Positions 24,748-34,124 of a stretch of 36,772 nucleotides of DNA are shown here, piece after piece. The translations under genes were made by a program, and so were the position numbers. The DNA lies in the NCBI GenBank assembly GCA_028873845.1, contig JAPPNO010000001.1, positions 10,211-46,982 of the forward strand. The letters run 5' to 3'. Numbering within the stretch: the first letter of the stretch is position 1; every line of letters starts with the position of its first letter. The notes beneath the pieces were generated by a model. It was not told the DNA's origin. It saw only the letters and a list, made by a program, of their open reading frames with translations, and did not search any database. Source of the DNA: Gemmatimonadota bacterium. Lineage in GTDB: Bacteria; Gemmatimonadota; Gemmatimonadetes; Longimicrobiales; Gaopeijiaceae.

Positions 24748-26825
24748 GCGTTCCCGGACGGGTCCTTTCGGACGAGGTCTCCGGGTCGATCCGCGGTCGC
24801 CGGGTCCTCGCCGCCGTCTTCACCACCTACACATTCGACCCGGCGTTCTTCGAGCTGGAGATTCTCCCGCTCCTGTTCGAGAGCCGGATCAGGGGCGGCT
24901 TCAGCCACATTGAGAAGGTGCGCCGCGTCCAGCTTGAAGAGTGCCTGCGCGACACGGCCGAGATCGAAGTGTTCTACGACCGGAGCGGGCTCGTCGGAAA
25001 CGCGGGGCCCGCGTCTCTGGACTTCCGCCGAATCGATGTCGGCCGGAAGACCGGTGTCTTCCATCCCAAGCTGGTGCTCGTGCTGGTAGAGAATCCGCCG
25101 ACGGACGGCGGTGAGCCAACCCGGAGCCTGATCGTGGCGACGCTCTCAGCCAACCTCACGCGCTCGGGATGGTGGGAGAACGTAGAGGCAGGTCACATCG
25201 AGGTGGTCGACTCCGAGTCACCCAAGAACCGGCGGTGCACGTTCCGCCAAGATCTCCTCGAGACGCTCAGCCTTGTCTCGGACGCGGCTCGCCCCGGGGA
25301 AAGGCACGGCGCGCTCGAAACGATACGCAGATTCGTCCGGGAGAAAGCCCCCCGGGGCGACACGCGGAACGCAAGCTGGCGGGGACGCTACTACACGCGC
25401 CTATTCGCGGGCCAAGTGCCCCTCTCTGAATGGCTCCGAGCCCGGCGGCTCGCCGGCCGCAACTGGAACCTGGAGGTCGTGTCGCCGTTTTTCGACGCCC
25501 ACGGCCCACGGGCGCTGGAGCGCCTGATCCGGACGATGCGACCGAGGGAGGTGCGCGTCCTCCTCCCGACCGAAGCGGACGGGACCCCCTGCGTGACTGG
25601 GGAGCAGTACGAAGCGATCGCGGTGCTCGCCAGGTGGAGCCGCCTCCCGCCAGCCGTCACCGGTTCGTCCGGGGGAGCGTCGACCGAAAGGGCCGTCTCC
25701 CGCCGGGTGCACGCCAAGCTCTACCGCTTCTGGCGCCGTGGCGAGGGAGACGTGTCGCTGGTCGGCTCCCCCAACGCGACCGGGGCCGCCCACAGCCGGG
25801 ACAATGCCGGGAACCTCGAAGCGGCGTTCCTGGCCAACACCGGCGGCGGCGGGAGCGAGCGCGCCGGGTGGTTGCTCCAGCCGCTCGATGACCCTCCCAG
25901 GCGATTTCCGGAGGAGCCGTCGAGTGAAGAGGGAGACGCCGAACGGGTGGGGCTCGCTCTCTCACTCCGGTACGACTGGGAGCGGCAGGCTTTCGAGTAC
26001 AGGCTGGACGAAGAGCAGGGCTTCGAGGGGGAAGTGCGGATCCGGGAGCTCAGCGGGAGAGAGGTTCACGCGATCGATTACCCGGGGCGGGGCGAGTGGA
26101 GGGACTGCGGCACTGGGGCCGCCGGCCGGGTGAAGGAGCTGCTCGCTTCCACGAGCCTCGTGGAAGCCCGGATCCGGACCCCGGCGGGGACGTGCCGGTG
26201 GCGTGTACTCATCCGGGAAGAGGGAATGACCCACAAGCCCTCCCTTCTCACGCAGCTCACCCCCGACGAGATTCTCCGGTACTGGTCACTCCTCTCCGAG
26301 TCGCAGCGCCAGGCCTTCCTCGCTGATCGGCTGGAGACCGACGAAGCCATCCTGGCACTCGATCCGAACCGGGAACCGCGGCCCCCAGAACGCATCCCGA
26401 CCGTATTCGACCGCTTCGCCGGCGTTTTCCACGCATTCGAGCGGCTTGGCAGCTGGGTGGACGAAAAGCTCCGGCAGGATCGGAAGGCCGAGGTGACGGC
26501 CCGCCTGTTCGGCGAGAAGTACGACTCCCTCCCGGTGCTCCTCCGGAAGATCCCCGATCGAGAGGACCGGGACGAGATCATCGCGTACGTGACCTTCTTG
26601 AGCGCCAAGCAGGCCGTCCGACGGATCAGGGAGAGATGGTCGGCCTACTGGTCCGAGCGCGGCAAAGACACCCGCAGGCTGGAATGCGAACTGGAGAAGA
26701 TCGCGGGAATCCGAGAGAGGCTCCCGCTCCCGGACCCGGACCGCGAGGAGTTCCTGACCTGGTACGAGGGCGCGTTCATGACCGTCGCGCCCGAGCTGCA
26801 GGGAGGGGATGACCGCATCCGATGA
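24744..26825 (+). CDS. PLD-family nuclease, two HxK motifs
   Basis: A 693-residue protein with two phospholipase-D-type half-sites. The first is FHPKL (H107, K109) followed by SANLT (N137) and E148. The second is VHAKLYRFW (H323, K325) followed by GSPNATG (N344) and E359. The HxK...N...E pattern is that of PLD-superfamily nucleases; the Asp of the classical HxKxxxxD motif is missing in both halves, as I recall for nuclease-type members. The C-terminal 300 residues are charged and helical with no known domain and may contact the helicase. It is coupled on both sides, by GTGA with the preceding gene and ATGA (26822-26825) with the helicase gene. Predicted role: the DNA-cleaving subunit. Confidence 0.85.
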   Translation: MSVPGRVLSDEVSGSIRGRRVLAAVFTTYTFDPAFFELEILPLLFESRIRGGFSHIEKVRRVQLEECLRDTAEIEVFYDRSGLVGNAGPASLDFRRIDVGRKTGVFHPKLVLVLVENPPTDGGEPTRSLIVATLSANLTRSGWWENVEAGHIEVVDSESPKNRRCTFRQDLLETLSLVSDAARPGERHGALETIRRFVREKAPRGDTRNASWRGRYYTRLFAGQVPLSEWLRARRLAGRNWNLEVVSPFFDAHGPRALERLIRTMRPREVRVLLPTEADGTPCVTGEQYEAIAVLARWSRLPPAVTGSSGGASTERAVSRRVHAKLYRFWRRGEGDVSLVGSPNATGAAHSRDNAGNLEAAFLANTGGGGSERAGWLLQPLDDPPRRFPEEPSSEEGDAERVGLALSLRYDWERQAFEYRLDEEQGFEGEVRIRELSGREVHAIDYPGRGEWRDCGTGAAGRVKELLASTSLVEARIRTPAGTCRWRVLIREEGMTHKPSLLTQLTPDEILRYWSLLSESQRQAFLADRLETDEAILALDPNREPRPPERIPTVFDRFAGVFHAFERLGSWVDEKLRQDRKAEVTARLFGEKYDSLPVLLRKIPDREDRDEIIAYVTFLSAKQAVRRIRERWSAYWSERGKDTRRLECELEKIAGIRERLPLPDPDREEFLTWYEGAFMTVAPELQGGDDRIR

Positions 26826-29800
26826 AGCGGATCCACATGGACCTCGCACGCGAGTTCATCGACTTCAGCGGCGCCGGCGGGACGGGGACGGGAGCGCGCC
26901 GCCGCGGCATCACCTCATCGTTTGCGGAATCGCAGCTTCGCGGGACCGTCGCCGCATACAACATGCTCACCCGCAACCGGGTGGCCTACATCGCCGACGA
27001 GGTCGGGATGGGAAAGACCTACCTGGCGCTCGGCGTCATGGGGCTCATGCGGCATTTCCGTCCCGGAGCCCGAATGCTCGTCATCGCTCCCAGGGCCAAT
27101 ATCCAGATGAAGTGGGTGAAGGAACTTGGCAATTTCGTCCGCAACAACTGGCAGGTGACCGACAACCGCGTGAAGTCGGTCCAGGGCGACCCGGCAAGAA
27201 AGCCCACGGTATGCCACTCGCTCACTGAATTCGCGCGCGAGCTCAACGTCAATGCCGACCGCGACTTCTTCCTCCGGATGACGAGCTTCAGCCTCGCGCT
27301 CAAGCGACGGGAGGCGCGGGACAGGTACCGCAAGCAGCTCCGGCGCCACGTGGGCTGGCTGCCCCGGTCGGTCCTCTCCTCGGAAACCGTGCAGGGTTTC
27401 CGCGAGGGGTACGGATCCGCCCTGAACGCGCTCCTGCCCGACATCGACCTCCTAGTAGTCGACGAGGCTCACAATCTGCGGAAGGGCTTCGGTACTGAGG
27501 ACAGGAGACACACCTCGAACCGAAACCGCATCATGGGGCTCACGCTCGGGCACCCTTCGCTGGCGGGTCGTGGCACCCCGTGGTACCGGCCACGCGTCAG
27601 GCGTGTCCTCTGCCTCTCGGCCACTCCGTTCGAGGACGACTACGGCGATCTTTGGCGCCAGCTGGACGTGCTCGGCCACGGCGGCGCGCAGCTCGGCGAC
27701 GCATGCGGGGGGCGGGCCGTCCCGGTGCAAATCCTAGCTGACACCAGCACGGACGATGAAACCAAGCGGGAGGCGGCCTCCAACCTGCTTATTCGCCGGG
27801 TCACTCACCTGACGATCGGCGGAGAAGAGCACACCAAGAACATGTACCGCCGCGAATGGCGGTACGGCGGCTTCCGGAGCTTCGACGATCCCATCCGCTT
27901 CGAGGATCCACGCCAACGGCTCATCGTCGGCCTGGTTCAGAAGAAGGTGGCCGAAGTGCTGGGCGATGAGCGGTTCGGGAATCACTTCCAGATCGGCATG
28001 CTCTCCTCTTTCGAGAGCTTCCTCCAGACAGTCGGACACATCCGGGCCAAGGAGCGTGCGGCCGAGGTGGAGACGGACGGCGAAGGGGACGAGGTCACCT
28101 TCGACGGCCGACAGACCCGGAACCGGGCGGAACAACGCGGTGCTGACACGCGCGTGCTGAACGCCCTGATCGAATCGTACGAGGATCGCTTCCAGCAGGG
28201 GATGCCACACCCCAAGCTCGACACAGCGGTCCAGTCGCTGGCTTCCGCGTTTGAAACGGGGGAGAAGGCCCTTGTCTTCGTCCGGCGCGTTGCAACGGTG
28301 GCCGAGCTGGCCCGGCGCCTCGACCGCGAGTTCAACTCGTGGGTCCGGCGGAAAATGAAGGCTGCACTCCCCGGGCTCGGCGACGAGATCGAGGAGCTGT
28401 TCGAGCGCTTCACGAGCGAGACGGGAGCCGGCGAGGATCCGGGAGCGGGCGCTTCCGGCCCGAGCGCAGGGACTCGACCGAAGGGAGAGCTCCTGTCCGC
28501 CGTCGGGGATGACCCGGGCGGGCGCGAGAACTTCTTCTCCTGGTTCTTCCGTGGGGAGGGACCGAACAACGTCCAATCGGGGGCCGCATTCCAGAAAAAC
28601 CGCCTCAGCAACACTGCAGCGGTCTACAGCACACTCTTCGAGGACGACCTCGTCGCTTGGCTCCTCGGTCGGCCCAATCGGCCACTCGTACGCCTGGGGG
28701 AGAAGCTCGCACTTTCCCTGCAAGTGCTGGAAGCACAGCTCCGTGAGCTGGCCTGGGCCTACTTCCGCAAGCGCACCGGGCGAACTGCAGGATACCCCCG
28801 CTACTATGTGTTCGAGGCCTATCAGTCGGCCGCCCTCCATCTCCTAGCGGAGGCCGGCGGCGCGGTGGGGGACCAAGCGGGCCAGGTGCTCAGGGGCCGG
28901 TTCCCCGACCATCACGGGGAACGCTCCGAGCCCCCGGGCGGCTTTCCGGCGCCAGAGTCGGCAATCGGCATCACGACCTTCTTCACCGAGCTCGTCAAGC
29001 GTCCCGGGCTCCGGGAGGCGATCTGGCCGGACGAAGAGGAGACGTCGTTTCCCAGGCGCTTCAGGCGCCGGGAAGAGCGGCGCGAACTGCTGAGCGCGAT
29101 GTCACGGCTCGGTGCGGCATACATCGACCTCTATCTCCTTGCTATCCGGGAGGCCGGATCCTTCGAGATGGGGCCAGCGACGGGGAGCGACGCAACCGAC
29201 CGGGACTTGGCACGGAGGTTTGTCGAGCTTCTCGCCGAGCAGCAGCGCCAACCCGGCTTTCACGCCTTCGCGGAACTGAACGGCGCCTCGGATGCCTTCG
29301 ATACGCTGATCGCGGTCAACTTTCCCAACGTGTCGCGGAGTGGACTGACCGGCCTGGCCGAGATCTTCGGCCGCGGGCTGCAGCAACAGAATCCTGTCGG
29401 CCGCATGTCGGGAAGGGTAGCGGGTCGGATCGTCCGGCAGTTCCGCATGCCTGGCTTCCCCCTCTTCCTCATCAGCACCGACATCCTGCAAGAGGGTGAG
29501 GACCTGCACACGTTCTGTCGCAGCGTCATTCACTACGGCATCACGTGGACGCCCTCCGCGATGGAACAGCGGACCGGGAGGGTGGACCGGATTGACAGCC
29601 TTCTCCAGCGGAAACTCGACGGGAGGGAGAGATTACCGGACCCGGAGGAGAAGATCCAGGTCCACTACCCCCACCTAGAAGATACCGTTGAGCGGCTCCA
29701 GGTCAGGCGGGTTCTTCGACGGCTGGATCGGTTTCATCGGCTCGTCCATGAGCCGATGAAACGAAAGGCGCATGAGCGTCGCATCGACAAGAACCGGGAA

Positions 29801-30442
29801 ATCCTGGCTTCGACGGAGCTTCCGCCCCCCGTTGAAGGGCGTCTGAAGTCAGCGTTTCCGGTGCGGGACGAATGGCTGGAAGGAGCGGTCGCAACCACCG
29901 GTCCGCACGGGATCGATGTCCAGGCACTGGCAAGGCTACTCAAGGAATTCTGGGAGCGGCTGGCCAGGGAACTCGGGATCGAGCGCTCAGGGGTGCCGTC
30001 GTCGCTCCGTCGCGACGGCGTGGTGCGCGTGAGCGCGGGCGTCGGTGCGACAGGACCACCCGACGGCCGAGCGCACGGCGAGGGTCGGCGGCAACTTGTC
30101 CGTACGGAGTTGCGCTCGGCCGGAATTGACGGCGTGACCTTCCTACGCTGCAGCAGCGAAATCGGCCTCGTCGACCTGTCGGACGGGAGGACGGTCGACC
30201 GGTTGCGGTGCTTGGTGCTGCGGCTTGGTCAACCACGCTTGTGCGCGCACTACCAGACCCGGCACCGCAAGTACCAGCTCAGCGTGGATGCCAGTGTGCC
30301 CTTCGAACCCGCCACGACGCAGTACGAGGAGGTTCAGGAGCTGGTCACGCGCGTCGCACGACAGGCCGACCGGCTGGAGCATGAACTTCTCGGCGTGGAC
30401 GCGGAGCCCACCGAACAGATCGGGAGGCCTGACCGTGCGTGA
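26822..30442 (+). CDS. SNF2-like superfamily 2 helicase, 1206 residues
   Basis: A large ATPase of the SNF2-like helicase type. Motifs in order: Walker A in DEVGMGKTY (G-K65-T66), motif II DEAH (D214-H217), motif III LSATPFE (S266-P269), and in the C-terminal lobe STDILQEGEDL (about 885) and motif VI EQRTGRVDR (Q916, R920, R923). A long insertion of roughly 600 residues separates the two lobes; it is highly charged and of unknown fold. About 250 residues follow motif VI. The DEVGxGKT and QEGxDL signatures resemble helicases of phage-defence systems such as DISARM. It probably translocates on DNA and hands substrate to the PLD nuclease. ATG overlaps the previous stop; its own stop overlaps the next gene. 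Confidence 0.92.
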   Translation: MKRIHMDLAREFIDFSGAGGTGTGARRRGITSSFAESQLRGTVAAYNMLTRNRVAYIADEVGMGKTYLALGVMGLMRHFRPGARMLVIAPRANIQMKWVKELGNFVRNNWQVTDNRVKSVQGDPARKPTVCHSLTEFARELNVNADRDFFLRMTSFSLALKRREARDRYRKQLRRHVGWLPRSVLSSETVQGFREGYGSALNALLPDIDLLVVDEAHNLRKGFGTEDRRHTSNRNRIMGLTLGHPSLAGRGTPWYRPRVRRVLCLSATPFEDDYGDLWRQLDVLGHGGAQLGDACGGRAVPVQILADTSTDDETKREAASNLLIRRVTHLTIGGEEHTKNMYRREWRYGGFRSFDDPIRFEDPRQRLIVGLVQKKVAEVLGDERFGNHFQIGMLSSFESFLQTVGHIRAKERAAEVETDGEGDEVTFDGRQTRNRAEQRGADTRVLNALIESYEDRFQQGMPHPKLDTAVQSLASAFETGEKALVFVRRVATVAELARRLDREFNSWVRRKMKAALPGLGDEIEELFERFTSETGAGEDPGAGASGPSAGTRPKGELLSAVGDDPGGRENFFSWFFRGEGPNNVQSGAAFQKNRLSNTAAVYSTLFEDDLVAWLLGRPNRPLVRLGEKLALSLQVLEAQLRELAWAYFRKRTGRTAGYPRYYVFEAYQSAALHLLAEAGGAVGDQAGQVLRGRFPDHHGERSEPPGGFPAPESAIGITTFFTELVKRPGLREAIWPDEEETSFPRRFRRREERRELLSAMSRLGAAYIDLYLLAIREAGSFEMGPATGSDATDRDLARRFVELLAEQQRQPGFHAFAELNGASDAFDTLIAVNFPNVSRSGLTGLAEIFGRGLQQQNPVGRMSGRVAGRIVRQFRMPGFPLFLISTDILQEGEDLHTFCRSVIHYGITWTPSAMEQRTGRVDRIDSLLQRKLDGRERLPDPEEKIQVHYPHLEDTVERLQVRRVLRRLDRFHRLVHEPMKRKAHERRIDKNREILASTELPPPVEGRLKSAFPVRDEWLEGAVATTGPHGIDVQALARLLKEFWERLARELGIERSGVPSSLRRDGVVRVSAGVGATGPPDGRAHGEGRRQLVRTELRSAGIDGVTFLRCSSEIGLVDLSDGRTVDRLRCLVLRLGQPRLCAHYQTRHRKYQLSVDASVPFEPATTQYEEVQELVTRVARQADRLEHELLGVDAEPTEQIGRPDRA

Positions 30443-30839
30443 GCTTCATGCCATGCTGGAGCGGCTCCGATCCGAGAATGGGATTGAGTGGGAGGCCGAG
30501 GAAGCCGACATCGTAGTCCAGATGACGACACACGATCGGCAGCAGCAAGTCCGCGTGGGCCGCGTGGGCAGCCAGTATGTTTTCTCCACTGTCGTGCGCC
30601 GGAATGCCTACGCCAGCCGCGGGCCCCGCTCCGCGCGGCACCTGGCACTGAGGGCCTGGACTCGGAACGCGAAGACGGAGCTGGTCAACTTCACATTCGA
30701 CAGTGCAGGGCGGCTGGTGGGCGAGATCCGCCATCCCGCCGATCACCTAGACGTGGCGGAACTCGCTATCTACCTGCGGATCCTAGCCACCGAGGGCGAC
30801 CGGTTCGAGTATGTGCTGACGGGAAGAGACGAGAACTGA
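30435..30839 (+). CDS. Small unknown protein closing the PLD-helicase operon
   Basis: A 134-residue protein starting at GTG 30435, inside the end of the helicase gene (8-bp overlap), with a good GGGAGG at 30422-30427 seven bases upstream. An amphipathic N-terminal helix (RELHAMLERLRSENG) leads into beta strands (IVVQMTTH, VRVGRVGSQYVFSTVV) and a final helix (DVAELAIYLRILATEGDRFEYVL). The layout recalls the small YbjN/chaperone-like alpha-beta fold, but I am not confident of that. It could be a specificity or chaperone subunit of the operon. Tight coupling to the helicase suggests the proteins are made in fixed proportion. Confidence 0.75.
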   Translation: MRELHAMLERLRSENGIEWEAEEADIVVQMTTHDRQQQVRVGRVGSQYVFSTVVRRNAYASRGPRSARHLALRAWTRNAKTELVNFTFDSAGRLVGEIRHPADHLDVAELAIYLRILATEGDRFEYVLTGRDEN

Positions 30840-31130
30840 GCGGTAGGGCCTTCCCGCCCCCGGGCGATCCGTGTCCGAGGAGACGACAGCGTTTCCCGCC
30901 TGCTCTCGGGCGGCAGATGAGAGCTTGACACCAGACGGACGCACGATGACTGCAATCGCAGGCAACACAGAAACTTACGGTCGGGACTACGATGGCCAGA
31001 CGTCGACTGCTGGTCCCAGCACATCGTGCCAAATTGCGGGGGCACTTCGCCCGCCATCTCTGCCCGGAGGGCCTCGCAATGCCTGTGGCGGCCCGGGCAC
31101 CATTCCTTCCGAACCGAACGGTTGAGAAGG

Positions 31131-31901
31131 ATGAACGACAGGTACCTTCCCGGCGTGCCGGGACCGGAAATTGAGGCGATCTTCAACGCGGCTGCCGGCA
31201 ACGAAATCGCGACCGGGAAGTTCGACAGCCCTGAATCCTCCGCCGCACTGGCCGCCAACGCCTTCGGTTTCTTTTTAGGCCGGGCGCCGGAGCTGCCGCC
31301 GCTCCCGGGCTGCAGCAGCCAGAGCTGGCCGGCTCGTTCCGTGACGCTCGAGGCCGAGCTCCGCTTCCCCTGGAGCGGAGGACGGCACCCGGTGCTCGAC
31401 AGTCTCGTGAGGACGTTCTCGGCACTCATCGGCATCGAGTCGAAGCGGTTCGAGCCCTACCGGACCCAGCATGCCCCGCAGCTGAGCGACGCCTACTGGC
31501 GTTCGGTCTGGGGCGAGCGCATGACGGGATACGAAAGAGTCCGCGATAGTCTCCGGAACGACCCAGACCTCTACCGCCATCTGGACGCGGCACAGCTCTT
31601 CAAGCACGCCTTCGCACTCCGGACGGAGGTCCACCGGGACAGCGGACAACTCGGCCTCGCGCCCGTGCTCTACTACGTCTTCGCGGAGCCGGAACGCTGG
31701 CCGGTGAGTGGTAGACCTGTGGAGGCACGTGCCAGGGCCCGCCACAGGGAGGAAATCAAGCATTTCGCGGCAGCTGTTGCCGGGGACGAAGTCGCCCTCG
31801 TTTCCTGTTCCTACAGGCGCCTGCTCAAGGCGTGGTCGGATCGTGGGGACTGCCGCGTCCGCGCCCACGCCGCCGGGGTGGCATCCCGCTATTCGCCCTG
31901 A
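31131..31901 (+). CDS. PD-(D/E)xK restriction-endonuclease-like protein
   Basis: A 256-residue protein. A PD-(D/E)xK-type core is suggested by HPVLD (D90) on one strand and LIGIESKRFEPYR (E103-x-K105) on the next, with upstream E76 in EAELRFPW. The following segments (DAYWRSVWGERMTGYERVRDSL, in two parts; HLDAAQLFKHAFALRTE; PVLYYVFAEPE) match my recollection of PGN_0703-like putative restriction endonucleases. The ATG at 31131 follows GAGAAGG. It lies 291 bp downstream of the PLD-helicase operon in the same direction, with a possible separate promoter. Nuclease activity is predicted from the motif spacing alone. No methyltransferase partner is present nearby, unlike a standard restriction-modification pair. 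Confidence 0.7.
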   Translation: MNDRYLPGVPGPEIEAIFNAAAGNEIATGKFDSPESSAALAANAFGFFLGRAPELPPLPGCSSQSWPARSVTLEAELRFPWSGGRHPVLDSLVRTFSALIGIESKRFEPYRTQHAPQLSDAYWRSVWGERMTGYERVRDSLRNDPDLYRHLDAAQLFKHAFALRTEVHRDSGQLGLAPVLYYVFAEPERWPVSGRPVEARARARHREEIKHFAAAVAGDEVALVSCSYRRLLKAWSDRGDCRVRAHAAGVASRYSP

Positions 31902-32456
31902 TGGGTCTGCAGGCTACCCCGCCGTCGGCCTGCCGGGGCACTGTCGTAGGCAGACGCCAACGCATGTCTCCCAGCACCGGCGGGGCTGTCTCGGACCGGT
32001 CCCGACCCTATCCTCCGCTCCAACACCCTGATGTCATACTGAGAGAACGCGATGCCTTCTACGAATCGGAGGGAATCTCACCAACTGCATGCCGCTCCCG
32101 ATCGGGTTCCGCGTGCTCGGACGGTTCCGCCGACTTTCGGGAAGCCAAAGCGAGTTTTCTAGCCCCCTGCGCTCAGGAACGCCAAGGCCCGGGCTGATGG
32201 CGTGGTCCTACCCGTGTCGGACGACCGCCGAGGCGTGGCCAAGGGACGGCAGACGACGCCACGGCGAGGTGCGGGACCCGCCCTGTTGTGCGGGACGGAA
32301 TTCCCCCCACAGCCAATCCGGCTCAGAGGGGCGAGGATAGGGTCTTCGCCGTGACGACATCCCCGTGCTCGACATGGGTCCATGCGTCGCCTGCGTCGCG
32401 GGCACCCCGTGGCCTCTACCGGGAACGACGCCGTCGTTCGTTCGCCGAGAGCAGAG
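31902..32456. other. Intergenic region, 555 bp, nothing recognised
   Basis: Only arginine- and proline-rich shadow frames occur on both strands. No domain, tRNA, repeat or clear promoter was found. It separates the nuclease island from the small helical protein gene and may contain the transcription end of both, which converge here. Confidence 0.45.
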
Positions 32457-32684
32457 TCACCTCTGCTCTCGGGCGTCAAGCAACGCCTTTCCCAGCTTCG
32501 CGATGCGGGCACCAGACCGCTTCACGGCGCCCCCGACTCCAGCCGCCGCCTGATTTGCCAGCCTCTTCGAGTTCTCACGAATCCGCGCCTCCAGCTCTTC
32601 GTCGGTGAGACCACTGACGTCGACGCCGAGGGCTTCGGCGCGTCTTCTGAGACTTCGGAACACCCTCTCCTTCCCTGCACCCAT
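32457..32684 (-). CDS. Small helical protein, 75 residues
   Basis: The ATG at 32684 is preceded by a strong GGAGGAAGG. The product is basic and predicted helical: MGAGKERVFRSLRRRAEALG, then LTDEELEARIRENSKRLANQ and a C-terminal ARIAKLGKALLDAREQR. A central AAAGVGGAV stretch is too short for a certain membrane segment. The coding pattern and ribosome-binding site support a real gene, but I do not recognise the family. It lies between the defence island and the beta-propeller lipoprotein gene. Confidence 0.6.
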   Translation of the reverse strand: MGAGKERVFRSLRRRAEALGVDVSGLTDEELEARIRENSKRLANQAAAGVGGAVKRSGARIAKLGKALLDAREQR

Positions 32685-32927
32685 CCTTCCTCCGGACTCC
32701 CTGATATCGCTCCACGGACCGCTCGATCGACCATGCCCGCAGGGGCGCGGCCACCGGTAGTCTCCCCGACTCCGGCGGCTCACGCCGACCCAACCCGACC
32801 GGCCCCGCCCTGAGTACTCGACAGGCCGTGGCCGGCAACGAACCGGAGGCCGGACGCTCCCCGGACTACCCGGGAACCGGCAGGCCTCGGTGCACCGGTC
32901 CCGCTGCGACGGCTCCGGCGGACGGAC

Positions 32928-34124
32928 CTACATGCCGAGGACGTATTTCGTCAGTCCACCGGCCACCCAAGGCCGGGAGCCCGGTCCCTCCGCGGCGTAG
33001 ACGTTACCCTCCGCGTCCACTGCCAGGCCCTCCCCGGCGACCCCGCCGGGCCTGTCGTCGGAGTGGTGCGGCAGAATGAATGCGGTTACCCGGTCCTCGA
33101 ACGCGCTCCCGATCCGGATCCCGGTGATCCAGCCGGGGTGGTTGGCCTCCCCGGTCTCGGAGTCGATCGCGTAGAGCATGTCGTCGGGGGTGATGAAAAG
33201 GTCGCTGATCCGGCTGTACTCGTAGTACGTCCCGTCCAGGTTCCCGTCCTGATCAAAAATCTGGATCCGGTGGTTGCCGCGGTCTGCCACAAAGAGGCGC
33301 CCCTGCGAGTCGAACGCCACGGCGTGGGGAGTCCGGAACTCGCCGGGACCGTTGCCGATCCGCCCCCACTCCATGATGAACTCACCGTCCGGCGTGAATT
33401 TCATGATCCGGCCGGTGGAGCCCGGCGGGGCCACATCCGCGTTCTGGCCGCTGTGCCCGTCGGCAATGAAGATGTCTCCGTTGGGGGCCACGATGACGTC
33501 GCACGGCTGGTTGAAGTGCTCGGAGTCGTTACCCGGTAGCCCGGCCACGCCGAGCCGCATGAGGACCTCACCCTCGGGGCTGAACTTGATCACCTGATGG
33601 CCCTTGGTGCCGGCCTCGTTTGCGGCGAAGTCCGTCACCCAGACGTTGCCTTCGAAGTCCACATGCAACCCGTGCGGAACCACGAACTCCCCCGCGCCGA
33701 AGCTCGTGAGGAGCTCGCCCGTGTTCACGTCGAACTTGAGAATGGGGTCCACGAGGTTGGTATCGCAGTTTCCCCCCGGACCGAAACCGGTGCCACCGCA
33801 GCGGTCATAGGCCCAGATGTGTCCGTCCGGGCCGACGGCGGCGCCCGCGGAGGCTCCCCAGATCCGGCCCTCGGGCAGGCGGCCCCAGTCCTCGATCACG
33901 GTCGGGTTGGGGTTGGGCAGGTCCCGGAGCACGGGGTCGGAAACGTCGTCCGCGGCGGTCCCGGTTATGCCGGGCGGCGGGGGCATGAAGGGTCCGTCGT
34001 CGGCGCTGGCCGGCATCCCGTCACCGGCGGACATGTCATTTTCGGCGGACCCTCCGCATCCCGCGACCAGAGCCAGGATCGCGGCGAGGAGAGCCGTCGT
34101 CCCGAAGCGGTTGTACGGTGCCAT
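32928..34124 (-). CDS. NHL-type beta-propeller lipoprotein
   Basis: A 398-residue lipoprotein. The lipobox is LVAGC (C23), followed by a flexible Met/Pro/Asp-rich linker to about residue 60, then a six-bladed propeller built of NHL-like repeats. The clearest blade is residues 262-293 (GEFRTPHAVAFDSQG, then LFVADRGNHRIQIFD); others are near 145-182, 205-245 and 365-395. The fold and length resemble peptidyl-alpha-hydroxyglycine alpha-amidating lyase-like proteins, but catalytic assignment is not safe. The ATG at 34124 has AAGGAGG just upstream, while the longer frame is non-coding in character. It is divergent from the PQQ dehydrogenase gene across a 413-bp gap. Location: periplasm or outer surface. 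Confidence 0.85.
   Translation of the reverse strand: MAPYNRFGTTALLAAILALVAGCGGSAENDMSAGDGMPASADDGPFMPPPPGITGTAADDVSDPVLRDLPNPNPTVIEDWGRLPEGRIWGASAGAAVGPDGHIWAYDRCGGTGFGPGGNCDTNLVDPILKFDVNTGELLTSFGAGEFVVPHGLHVDFEGNVWVTDFAANEAGTKGHQVIKFSPEGEVLMRLGVAGLPGNDSEHFNQPCDVIVAPNGDIFIADGHSGQNADVAPPGSTGRIMKFTPDGEFIMEWGRIGNGPGEFRTPHAVAFDSQGRLFVADRGNHRIQIFDQDGNLDGTYYEYSRISDLFITPDDMLYAIDSETGEANHPGWITGIRIGSAFEDRVTAFILPHHSDDRPGGVAGEGLAVDAEGNVYAAEGPGSRPWVAGGLTKYVLGM

Noticed and set aside
23440-30839. Calling the operon DISARM or Dpd
   Set aside because: The helicase and PLD components are reminiscent, but no DUF1998 protein, methyltransferase, DpdA or QueC-like gene is present in the window, and the other two proteins are unrecognised.
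30871-31125. 84-codon plus-strand frame between the operon and the PD-(D/E)xK gene
   Set aside because: There is no ribosome-binding site, composition is irregular, and it has no recognisable motif; more likely an intergenic leader.
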